NCBI GenBank assembly: GCA_023409975.1
Contig: JAEYQO010000028.1
Span: 1 to 41,369, forward strand
Reading direction: 5' to 3'
DNA from: Bacteroidota bacterium
GTDB taxonomy: Bacteria > Bacteroidota > Bacteroidia > Chitinophagales > Chitinophagaceae
DNA: 41,369 nt
Below the pieces are notes generated by a model that worked only from the letters and a program-made list of their open reading frames with translations, searched no databases and was not told the origin of the DNA. This document shows, one piece after another, positions 15,887-23,108 of this stretch; the stretch's first letter is position 1; each line of letters begins with the position of its first letter. Made by a program: the position numbers and the translations under genes.

Positions 15887-16285
15887 TTAAGACTCCTTCG
15901 CGCCACCAGACATATTTTTGCTCAGCTCATCGATCACCGGGTTCATCACCGTTGCCATGTACTCTTCATTTATCGAAAGGTTTCCACCAAGAGGCTCAAT
16001 TAGTGATAAGATCTGATCCGCCTCATCCTCATACTTATGGAGCACAATCGTAAATGGCTCTGGTCTCCTCGACTGCAATTGAGGTTGTTCCATTAATTTC
16101 TGAATGTGTTTCAACAGATATTCAATATCATCACCCTGCTCCACTTCATGTTGGATGATATACATCGTGGCCACATCCACCGTCAGAAACAGATAAACAT
16201 CGCCATCTTCTTTTGTCGTAAGCGTCAGGGGCATCACACACATCACATCACCTGCAAACTCGGCATCTGGGATTATATTCTCCAT
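15887..16285 (-). CDS. Small protein of unknown function, possible inactive integrase-like fold
   Basis: 132 residues, no signal peptide, acidic, probably cytosolic. I do not recognise a named family. By eye the element order is three strands (residues 12-24, 29-38, 40-48), a helix (52-66), a strand (77-83), a helix (86-98), a strand (102-107) and a helix (110-124). That order, and the stretch DVYLFLTVDVATMYIIQHE, recall the RNase H-like core of transposase/retroviral integrases. The residues at the three acidic positions (Asp13, the KYEDEAD stretch at 84-90, Glu120) do not form a clear DDE set, so a nuclease function is not supported. It lies between tRNA-Pro and the ABC genes, with 96 bp to the ATPase gene upstream. 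Confidence 0.6.
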   Translation of the reverse strand: MENIIPDAEFAGDVMCVMPLTLTTKEDGDVYLFLTVDVATMYIIQHEVEQGDDIEYLLKHIQKLMEQPQLQSRRPEPFTIVLHKYEDEADQILSLIEPLGGNLSINEEYMATVMNPVIDELSKNMSGGAKES

Positions 16286-16381
16286 AAGAAATGTTTTTTA
16301 ATCATGCCGGAAAACAAAGAGTCCTCAGGCATGTCCAGGCAAGCTACAGAGGTTTCTCCAAAGATCAGAAAGTAAGCGTTG

Positions 16382-17062
16382 CTAATTTTCGGGCTTGTCG
16401 AGGAATCCCAGGTCCACGCCAGTTACATGCCGTTGACGAAACCGTTCTTCAAAAGCCTCAAACTCTGTTCGTTGTACTGGTGGTTCCAGCCGGTGATCCT
16501 GCAAAAGCAGTAATTCGTCACAGGTGTCTTTGAGTGTAGAAAATATATGAGAGGAGATCAGTACCACTGCACCTCGCGCACGCAGTCCTGTGATGATGTC
16601 AGTGATGGCATAGCTGCTCTGAATATCCACGCCATTATAAGGCTCATCCAGTATAAAGTACCGGTTCTGCTGAAGCAATACACCAGTGAGTGCAAGCTGC
16701 TTTTTCATTCCTGTTGAATAAGTCACTGCATACTTTTCCAATGGAAGTCCAAACGGGTTGTGGAGCGTTACAGGAAGACCTCTTGCTTTCATCATCAGTG
16801 TCAGATATTCATGTCCCGTCATGAACGGGACAAAATACGGATCCGTTGGAAGCAGACCGAGATGGTCCTTCAGCGGACGATGTGATGAATCGATGCTTCC
16901 ACCATAGGTTTCCAGGCCCGCAATACATCGAAACAGGGTAGTTTTCCCTGCGCCATTGGGTCCCAGGATGCCATAAACCTTTCCTGGCTCAAACCTGCCA
17001 TTTAGCTGATCCAGTACCACATGGCGACCGTAATTCTTACACAAATGTTTTAGCTCGATCAT
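16382..17062 (-). CDS. ABC transporter ATP-binding protein
   Basis: 226 residues, one nucleotide-binding domain. Walker A is GPNGAGKT (34-41), the signature is YSTGMKKQ (115-122, in place of LSGGQ), Walker B FILDEP (136-141) and the H-loop His is at 172 (VLISSHIF). The YSTGMKK form is typical of ATPases paired with ABC-2-like export permeases. Its ATG overlaps the stop of the membrane protein at 17059-17994 by 4 bp, so the two form one transporter. The substrate is unknown. Confidence 0.92.
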   Translation of the reverse strand: MIELKHLCKNYGRHVVLDQLNGRFEPGKVYGILGPNGAGKTTLFRCIAGLETYGGSIDSSHRPLKDHLGLLPTDPYFVPFMTGHEYLTLMMKARGLPVTLHNPFGLPLEKYAVTYSTGMKKQLALTGVLLQQNRYFILDEPYNGVDIQSSYAITDIITGLRARGAVVLISSHIFSTLKDTCDELLLLQDHRLEPPVQRTEFEAFEERFRQRHVTGVDLGFLDKPEN

Positions 17063-17994
17063 CCGAGGTAAGGTTTCAGTTTACGTAAGCTTCTTTTGTA
17101 GAACAAAGGCAGAGTGAAAATCAATAACGGCGGAAAGATCATTGATATGGAAAGCAGGAGACTACTAAAAAAATCCATCTTCTCTGGATGGCTAACGTAT
17201 CTGGCAACAACTGCCGTCGTAAGCATCAGAGCGCTTAATGTCAATATGGCCAGAACAAGCCACCAACGTTCAGGCGAAGAAACCAGGAAACAAAAAAGGA
17301 TTGGTGAGGTTATAGAAAAGGAATGAATCAGCGCTAATTTTATTTTCTGCCTCAGGAAGTCTGGCGCCTTTTGCCGATGGTTCCAGACAAAGTATTCTGG
17401 ATCAGGTAATTGGTAGAACTGAATGGAGAGAAACAGTATGCCGGCCCAACCTGGAAGGAGAAAGTTGCTGTTATCCAGAAACCACGCTATTGGAATTGTA
17501 CTGTACATCCCCAAAAGCGGAAACATATATCGCCGTATTCCTGCGGCAAATTCATAAGGGTTTCTGCTGAATGCCGCTAATCCTGGTAAACTGATCTGTA
17601 AACGATTCTGGATACGGGGTAAAGCGGGTAAAAGTAAAAGGAGTGGAAGAACGATGTACCAGCTATCCGTGGTGACAATAAAAAGCAGGAAAGGCATCAG
17701 TAAGATAAGATTCTGCAGAAGCAGAAGACGGTTGTAGTCCCGATAGCGAAGGGCAGGTCTCAACCAGGTCGTCTGATTTAAAGCTATCTGGGTTAATGAG
17801 AGACCTGCAAGAAGATAGGCGATACGCATATATAACCCTCTTTCCACGAGGTTCCAGGAAATGAGGAGAAACAGCGGAATAACACATGCCCAAAATACCC
17901 AGGGAACCATCCCCCATGCACGGACTTGTCGGTTGATCGTCCGAAGCCGCAGCCTTAGGTAGTAGACAAAAAGCCTGCTGAATTGTGTGTCCAT
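17059..17994 (-). CDS. Putative ABC transporter permease
   Basis: 311 residues from the ATG at 17994 (MDTQFSRLFVYYLRLRLRT). The frame is open to an ATG at 18126, but that extension is hydrophilic and would overlap the previous gene's stop by 44 bp, so the internal start is preferred. About eight to ten hydrophobic segments are seen (e.g. WVFWACVIPLFLLISWNLV, VLPLLLLLPAL, WLVLAILTLSALMLTTAVVA). The chain ends in a basic tail (YKRSLRKLKPYLG). No family motif is recognised; the role is inferred from the 4-bp overlap with the ATPase gene. Confidence 0.8.
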   Translation of the reverse strand: MDTQFSRLFVYYLRLRLRTINRQVRAWGMVPWVFWACVIPLFLLISWNLVERGLYMRIAYLLAGLSLTQIALNQTTWLRPALRYRDYNRLLLLQNLILLMPFLLFIVTTDSWYIVLPLLLLLPALPRIQNRLQISLPGLAAFSRNPYEFAAGIRRYMFPLLGMYSTIPIAWFLDNSNFLLPGWAGILFLSIQFYQLPDPEYFVWNHRQKAPDFLRQKIKLALIHSFSITSPILFCFLVSSPERWWLVLAILTLSALMLTTAVVARYVSHPEKMDFFSSLLLSISMIFPPLLIFTLPLFYKRSLRKLKPYLG

Positions 17995-18082
17995 TTCTTT
18001 TGAGAAGGCGCTATAATCAATGCTGTTTTTTTCGATTGTTTTTTCTGAACCAGAGAAATGATACAGCGCTTTTTTCTGACGT

Positions 18083-18769
18083 CTATCTGCACAAATAGCG
18101 GAAAAAATACGCTTCCCCATTTGCACTAGCCTGTGTCAGTGTACCAAGACTATCAAAGACATAGCTTATTCCTGAAAACGCAGGGGTTTCTCTTACGAGA
18201 TTTCTTGTCGGGGTGAGGTTTATGCCATTATTAATGTGTTCAAAATAATTGTTCAGATCTCCAGGTTGCCACTGCTGCGGATGGTAACTGAAATTATCAT
18301 GACCGCCTGAATGCTCAATACTTATGAGATTGCCATTATGCCAGTTATACTGCAGCACCAATACATCAGCATCTGCTGAACCCGTTCGCTTCTCTTCAAT
18401 GATGCGTCCCTCATTCCAGGTAAAAACCCTTTTCGTCCAGTTGTTTCCTGACACATCTTCTTCAATTAGCAGACTGTCCGCTCTGCCGGTACTATCTCCC
18501 CAGATCGTGGTGCGACCCGCATTGAAACTATAGATTTTCTTATTGATGATGACCCGGCCATAAAGCGAATAATCATAAACGTACTCTACTGATCCGGAGC
18601 GGATACGTGACAGCCGGAATTGCTGATCATAGAAAAAGCTGTCCACAACGCCCTTATTCTGAACATATTGCAGCTTGCATACCCGTTCAGGACCAGGTGT
18701 CACCGTGTCATCAGACTTACAGGCACCCAACACCAGAACTATCCCCAACACCACAAATAAATGCTTCAT
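18083..18769 (-). CDS. Lipoprotein of unknown function
   Basis: 228 residues. The signal peptide KHLFVVLGIVLVLGAC ends in a lipobox (LGAC, Cys17), so the mature protein is lipid-anchored. The body has repeated Tyr-rich beta hairpins: FFYDQQFRLSRIRSGSVEYVYDYS, KRVFTWNEGRIIEEKRTGSADADVLVLQYNW, YVFDSLGTLTQASANGEAYFFRY. This resembles the YD/RHS-like or DUF4595-type repeat lipoproteins common in Bacteroidota. It precedes the ABC pair on the same strand by about 88 bp; whether it works with that transporter is not known. Confidence 0.78.
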   Translation of the reverse strand: MKHLFVVLGIVLVLGACKSDDTVTPGPERVCKLQYVQNKGVVDSFFYDQQFRLSRIRSGSVEYVYDYSLYGRVIINKKIYSFNAGRTTIWGDSTGRADSLLIEEDVSGNNWTKRVFTWNEGRIIEEKRTGSADADVLVLQYNWHNGNLISIEHSGGHDNFSYHPQQWQPGDLNNYFEHINNGINLTPTRNLVRETPAFSGISYVFDSLGTLTQASANGEAYFFRYLCR

Positions 18770-18895
18770 GGAATAAAATTAGAGAAATCAAAACTGTTAT
18801 TGTTCTGGCCAGCAGTCACCAGTAAGTAAAATAGGACGAAGGGCTGAACTTTCCTATTTTGCCAGGGTTTAGCGGACCAGGATATCCGATGCATC

Positions 18896-20968
18896 ATGAA
18901 AGAATCCTATGATATTCTATTCTTAGGTGATCACCCTCCGAAATTCCAACAGCTCCGTCTGCTGTTGCCAACCGTCATTTCCACCCCTTTGGAGATCCAT
19001 ACGTTTAGTGTTTCCGGAGCAACATACAGGAAGCAAACATCACCACCCGATCTCATATTTTTCGATTTGACTGTTTATGATGATGAGCAAAAGATTTTCG
19101 TACATGAAGCCATAGCCTGCTTCCCACAGGTTCCCCTTATCGTTTTAACCAGGGCGAATGATTTTGAAGCCGGTCTCTATGCTTTGCGGTCGGGAGCTCA
19201 GGACTATCTCGAACTGGACGACCTGAACGAATCCTCCCTGAAGAAGGCATTTCTTGGAGCAGCTACCAGAAAATCAATACTTCGGGAATACCAGAATCTG
19301 TTTGAGCATTCACCAGTGCCCATGTACATATTCTCGATCCCCTCTTTAGAAATACTTGCCGCAAACAATGCTGCATTCTTACAATATGGATATTCCAGGG
19401 AAGCTTTTATGAATTTGAAGATTCCTGTAATCTACGATACGGAGGAGTGGCCAAAGTTTTCGATGGAATTGGACAAACACGATAGCGATCAGTTCCATTC
19501 CGGATTAAGGCTTCAGGTAGATGCAAACGGTGAATCATTCTACGCAAAAACCTACGGAAAGCGCATTCAATTTCGTGGTCGCGCTGCATTCATTCAAATG
19601 GCCAGCAATGTCAATGAGCAGGTGCTTGCTGAACGGGAGGTACAAAAGAAGGCACGCGAGCTCGAAGATGTTTTGCAACAGATGACTGATGCATTCTTTA
19701 CGCTGGATCGGAACGGCCGCTTCACCTATGTCAACCAGGAGTATCTGAGAGTGACAGGTTTTCAACGAAATGAAATCATCGGTAAAGAATTTCTCCAGGT
19801 GTTTCAGCTCCCGGAGTCGTCAGTTTTCTATCAGAAGTATCTGGAGTTAATGCGGGGTCGGAAAAGCGTACATTTCGAAGGTTTTTTTGAACCACTTGGA
19901 TTCTGGTCCTCTGTCAATGGCTACCCTGTCGAACACGGTGTAGCCGTCTATTTCATTGATATATCTGAACAGAAGCGAACACAACAGGCATTGGAGATCG
20001 CCGAGCAAAACCTGAGAGCGATTATCAATAATACCCAGGACATCATTTTCTCAATCGACCGCAACCTGGAAATAATCTCTGCCAATAATGCATTCTGGAT
20101 GTATGTACGGGAGCTCACAGGGGGTAAAACGGACAATTATAGTCCGGAGGATTTCAGGTCGGATCTGATGGAACAATGGAGCAGCATATTTAGCCAGGTG
20201 TTCGAAGGACACCCAGCTAAGTTTGTCTGGAAAGATGAAGTCAGGAATGCAACCCGGTTCAGCGAGGTTAGCCTGAATCCCATCTTTGACAGCAACCGAC
20301 AGATTAAAGGTGTTAGCTGCTTTTCCCGAAATATTACTGAGGAATTGCGCCTACAGCAGGATGTGTTTGAAAAGCAGCGCAACATTAGCGCCATAATAGA
20401 AAATACACCGGACATGATCTGGTCGCTTGACAGGGATTTCAAACTGTTGTTCGCCAATGAAAGTTTTCTGTCAACAGTAGAAAAGTATACAGGATCACGT
20501 CCGGATATCGGCGAGAGAATTGATAAAGCACTTTACAAACTGGGTAGCGTTGATGAGTTCTGGGAGTACTATCAAAAAGCTTTCAATGGTGCTTGCTTCA
20601 CGATAGAACGTGTAGTACATCCCGATGGTAATACAGAGCCTGTATATTCGGAGGTGCGTTTCAATCCGATTTTTGATGCAGACCATCAGATAAAAGGTGT
20701 TAGCTGTTTTGCGCGCGACATTACTGAGTTGCGTCGCCAGCTGAGCCTGATAGAAGCGCAGAATGAACGACTACGGGAAATAGCCTGGCAACATTCACAC
20801 CGCATTCGAAATCATGTAGCCACTATCATGGGTCTGGTGCAGCATCTGGATACAGTCAATCCGGCGAACCCCGACAACAACCTGGTTGTTCAGGGGATCA
20901 GCGACTCTGCTCATCTGCTGGATCAAAGTATCAGGGAAATCTCCAGGATCAGCCGGGAGGTAGAATGA
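18896..20968 (+). CDS. Multi-PAS signalling protein with receiver-like N-terminus, no ATPase domain
   Basis: 690 residues, cytosolic. Residues 1-125 resemble a response-regulator receiver: the phospho-acceptor Asp (LIFFDLTVYDD) and the Thr (VLTRAND) are there, but the conserved Lys is replaced (DYLELDD), so it is degenerate. Four PAS domains follow (about 130-240, 253-365, 372-490, 497-620). PAS3 and PAS4 are recent duplicates, sharing the pattern NPIFD-x4-QIKGVSCF-x-R-x-IT. The C-terminus (623-690, IAWQHSHRIRNHVATIMGLV) is a HisKA-like dimerisation helix with His635 at the usual phospho-acceptor place, but the conserved Pro is replaced by His. The protein then stops: no HATPase_c domain. The stop is not near another long frame, so no simple frameshift is evident. 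It may be a phospho-acceptor for another kinase. Confidence 0.85.
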   Translation: MKESYDILFLGDHPPKFQQLRLLLPTVISTPLEIHTFSVSGATYRKQTSPPDLIFFDLTVYDDEQKIFVHEAIACFPQVPLIVLTRANDFEAGLYALRSGAQDYLELDDLNESSLKKAFLGAATRKSILREYQNLFEHSPVPMYIFSIPSLEILAANNAAFLQYGYSREAFMNLKIPVIYDTEEWPKFSMELDKHDSDQFHSGLRLQVDANGESFYAKTYGKRIQFRGRAAFIQMASNVNEQVLAEREVQKKARELEDVLQQMTDAFFTLDRNGRFTYVNQEYLRVTGFQRNEIIGKEFLQVFQLPESSVFYQKYLELMRGRKSVHFEGFFEPLGFWSSVNGYPVEHGVAVYFIDISEQKRTQQALEIAEQNLRAIINNTQDIIFSIDRNLEIISANNAFWMYVRELTGGKTDNYSPEDFRSDLMEQWSSIFSQVFEGHPAKFVWKDEVRNATRFSEVSLNPIFDSNRQIKGVSCFSRNITEELRLQQDVFEKQRNISAIIENTPDMIWSLDRDFKLLFANESFLSTVEKYTGSRPDIGERIDKALYKLGSVDEFWEYYQKAFNGACFTIERVVHPDGNTEPVYSEVRFNPIFDADHQIKGVSCFARDITELRRQLSLIEAQNERLREIAWQHSHRIRNHVATIMGLVQHLDTVNPANPDNNLVVQGISDSAHLLDQSIREISRISREVE

Positions 20969-20979
20969 TCAATGCATTC

Positions 20980-20995
20980 TGTGACCACAGTCACT
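20980..20995. promoter_or_regulatory. CRP/FNR-type candidate operator
   Basis: TGTGA-CCACAG-TCACT fits the TGTGA-N6-TCACA palindrome at 9 of 10 positions. It lies just upstream of a possible promoter (TTTTTG ending at 21000, then TTCTTTTG at 21017-21024) for the gene at 21042, so a CRP/FNR-family regulator might control the MBL/rhodanese-TlpA pair. Confidence 0.4.
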
Positions 20996-21041
20996 TTTTG
21001 ATTCCTTTGCATATCGTTCTTTTGCAGAAAGAAATTCAATC

Positions 21042-22373
21042 ATGGAAGTAAGACAATTTGAAGACAAGGGCCTGGCACATTACTCCTATGCCATTTATAG
21101 CCAGTGTACAGATACGGTTGCCCTCGTAGATCCAGGAAGAGATATCCAGCCCTATCTCGATTATGCCAGTGAAAAGGGAGCGCGTATTGCGCATGTGATC
21201 GAAACGCACCCTCATGCAGATTTTGTCAGCGGTCATGCAGAACTGAGGCAGGTTACCGGAGCTACGCTCTATTGCTCCGTTCAGCAGCAGGCCAGATACC
21301 AACACCAGGCATTCGATGAGGGTGATTCGATAGAAATGGGAAAGATCACCTTACGGGCATTGAATACGCCGGGACATTCACCGGACAGTCTTAGCATCGT
21401 GTTGCAGCATGAGGGAAAGGACAAGGCTGTGTTCACGGGTGATACACTCTTCATCGGAGACTGTGGTCGCCCGGATCTCAGAGAACAGACCGCCGATGTT
21501 TCAGCTAAGCGCGAAGAGCTGGCAAAGGCCATGTATCATTCACTGCGCGATAAGCTTGCAACGCTGGACGACGATGTTATCGTGTATCCTGCTCACGGTG
21601 CCGGTAGTCTGTGCGGCAAGGCGCTCAGTGCTGCAGGACAAAGCACCATCGCACAGGAGAAACAGCAAAACTGGTCGATGCAACCGATGTCTGAAGACGA
21701 GTTTGTGAAGGCTCTGACGGAAGACCAGCCGTTCGTGCCTAAATATTTCACTTACGATGTTTCAGTCAATCGCACCGGGGCGAAACCACTGGAGGCTTCA
21801 CTAAAGGAAATTGAGATAACACATGATCTTTCAGGAACAGAAAATACGCTGATTGTTGATACGCGAACGGAATCAGAGTACCAGGCAGGGCATCTTCCCG
21901 GAAGTATTCATATTCAGGACGGAGGAAAATTTGAAACCTGGCTTGGCAGTGTCATTGCTCCGAATGAGCCTTTTATCCTGGTTGCTGCTGATGAACAGTC
22001 ACTTGTGAGCGCATTAAGGAAGGCAGCGAAAATAGGCTATGAAGCTTTTTTGAAAAAGGGATTGATCCTATCCACCGCTCAGGAGAAAAAGTCTCTGATG
22101 CCACTCGAGGAGTTTAAACGCCACCCTGGATCCTATACGATCATTGATGTACGCAATGAACCGGAACATAAAGCAAGGCAGATCTTTGAAGGGGCTATCA
22201 ACATCCCGCTACACCAGCTTCGTGACCGTATTGCAGAAGTACCGAAGGACAAGCCCATTGTAGTGCATTGTGCAGGCGGAACCCGTTCAGCAGCAGGTTC
22301 CAGCATTCTTCGTAAAGAACTGCCGGAGGACATCGATATCTTTGATCTTGGTTCAGCGGTAAAGAACTTTTAA
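21042..22373 (+). CDS. MBL-fold / double-rhodanese fusion (persulfide dioxygenase-like)
   Basis: 443 residues. The N-terminal metallo-beta-lactamase domain (1-230) has HPHADFVSGH (56-65, family pattern HxHxDxxxGH), GHSPDS with His112, FTGDTLFIGDCGRPDL with Asp134, and VYPAHGAGS with a further metal His. The GDCGRPDL segment is typical of the ETHE1/Blh-like persulfide dioxygenase group, which oxidises glutathione persulfide to sulfite. Two rhodanese domains follow. The first (about 270-340) lacks the catalytic Cys (ILVAADEQS); the second (about 360-443) keeps it (VVHCAGGTRSA). The fusion points to handling of sulfane sulfur in the cytosol. The TlpA-like gene follows after 8 bp. Confidence 0.88.
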   Translation: MEVRQFEDKGLAHYSYAIYSQCTDTVALVDPGRDIQPYLDYASEKGARIAHVIETHPHADFVSGHAELRQVTGATLYCSVQQQARYQHQAFDEGDSIEMGKITLRALNTPGHSPDSLSIVLQHEGKDKAVFTGDTLFIGDCGRPDLREQTADVSAKREELAKAMYHSLRDKLATLDDDVIVYPAHGAGSLCGKALSAAGQSTIAQEKQQNWSMQPMSEDEFVKALTEDQPFVPKYFTYDVSVNRTGAKPLEASLKEIEITHDLSGTENTLIVDTRTESEYQAGHLPGSIHIQDGGKFETWLGSVIAPNEPFILVAADEQSLVSALRKAAKIGYEAFLKKGLILSTAQEKKSLMPLEEFKRHPGSYTIIDVRNEPEHKARQIFEGAINIPLHQLRDRIAEVPKDKPIVVHCAGGTRSAAGSSILRKELPEDIDIFDLGSAVKNF

Positions 22374-22381
22374 CCAGATTC

Positions 22382-22987
22382 ATGCAGCAGGAAAAGAGTC
22401 ATTGGAGGAAGTACCTGAGTTTATCGAATATCATTTCGGCCCTGCTTCTGGTCCTCATTATTGGCATGATTGTAAATCCGGAATGGAAAGCCGGATTTAT
22501 CAAAGGATTGATGAAAGTCGGACTGTATCAACCCGATATCCCTGAAGAAGTCAGACAGGAAGATTTATCCAGACATCTTCAGGTCAGCTTCAAGGACTAC
22601 CGCGGTATGAGCCTAAGTCTGGAGGAGCTGAAGGGCAGGGTGGTATTCCTGAATTTCTGGGCTACCTGGTGCCCTCCATGCATAGCTGAAATGGAGTCGA
22701 TCGATCAGCTTTACCGGCAGTATAAGAACGATCCCTCGGTCATTTTCCTGATGGTGGATGTCGATGGCGATATGGCCCGTTCCCAGGAGTTCATGAACAA
22801 AAGGGGCTACGAGCTAAAAGCCTGGGCTCCTGCCGGAGCGATTCCGGAAGAACTTTTTGGTGGCAGCCTGCCGACAACGATCATTCTCGATAGAACTGGT
22901 GCAAAGGTGATGGAACACATAGGGCCTGCGGATTACGCCAGTAGCAAGATGCAGGATTTTATAAAGAAACTCGTCGCCATGCCTTAA
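22382..22987 (+). CDS. TlpA-family thioredoxin-like protein, membrane-anchored
   Basis: 201 residues. One hydrophobic segment near the N-terminus (about 15-32, IISALLLVLIIGMIV) anchors it to the inner membrane with the domain outside. The active site is WCPPC (96-100) in NFWATWCPPCIAEM, typical of TlpA/ResA-like thiol-disulfide oxidoreductases. It ends with a cis-Pro region (LPTTIILDRTG). It sits 8 bp after the persulfide dioxygenase-like gene and is closed by a terminator at 23028-23056, so the two form an operon. A role in extracytoplasmic thiol reduction linked to sulfur metabolism is inferred only from context. Confidence 0.87.
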   Translation: MQQEKSHWRKYLSLSNIISALLLVLIIGMIVNPEWKAGFIKGLMKVGLYQPDIPEEVRQEDLSRHLQVSFKDYRGMSLSLEELKGRVVFLNFWATWCPPCIAEMESIDQLYRQYKNDPSVIFLMVDVDGDMARSQEFMNKRGYELKAWAPAGAIPEELFGGSLPTTIILDRTGAKVMEHIGPADYASSKMQDFIKKLVAMP

Positions 22988-23027
22988 AATCATAGCGGGT
23001 GGCCGGGTAAAAGACCGAAAAACATAA

Positions 23028-23056
23028 ACAGGCTCGCTCCGGCGAGCCTGTTTTTT
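23028..23056 (+). terminator. Intrinsic terminator of the MBL/rhodanese-TlpA operon
   Basis: A perfect 10-bp GC-rich stem (ACAGGCTCGC 23028-23037, GCGAGCCTGT 23042-23051), TCCG loop, then six T residues. Confidence 0.92.
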
Positions 23057-23108
23057 AACAGACTCACCTGCTTAAATATGAGTAAATTACGCCCTTCAAA
23101 ATCCTAAA

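Noticed and set aside
17995..18126. N-terminal extension of the ABC permease
   Set aside because: Hydrophilic and overlapping the lipoprotein stop.
20981..20999. GTGAC-CACA-GTCAC followed by T-run as a terminator of the PAS gene
   Set aside because: Only a 5-bp stem; the CRP/FNR-type operator reading fits better.
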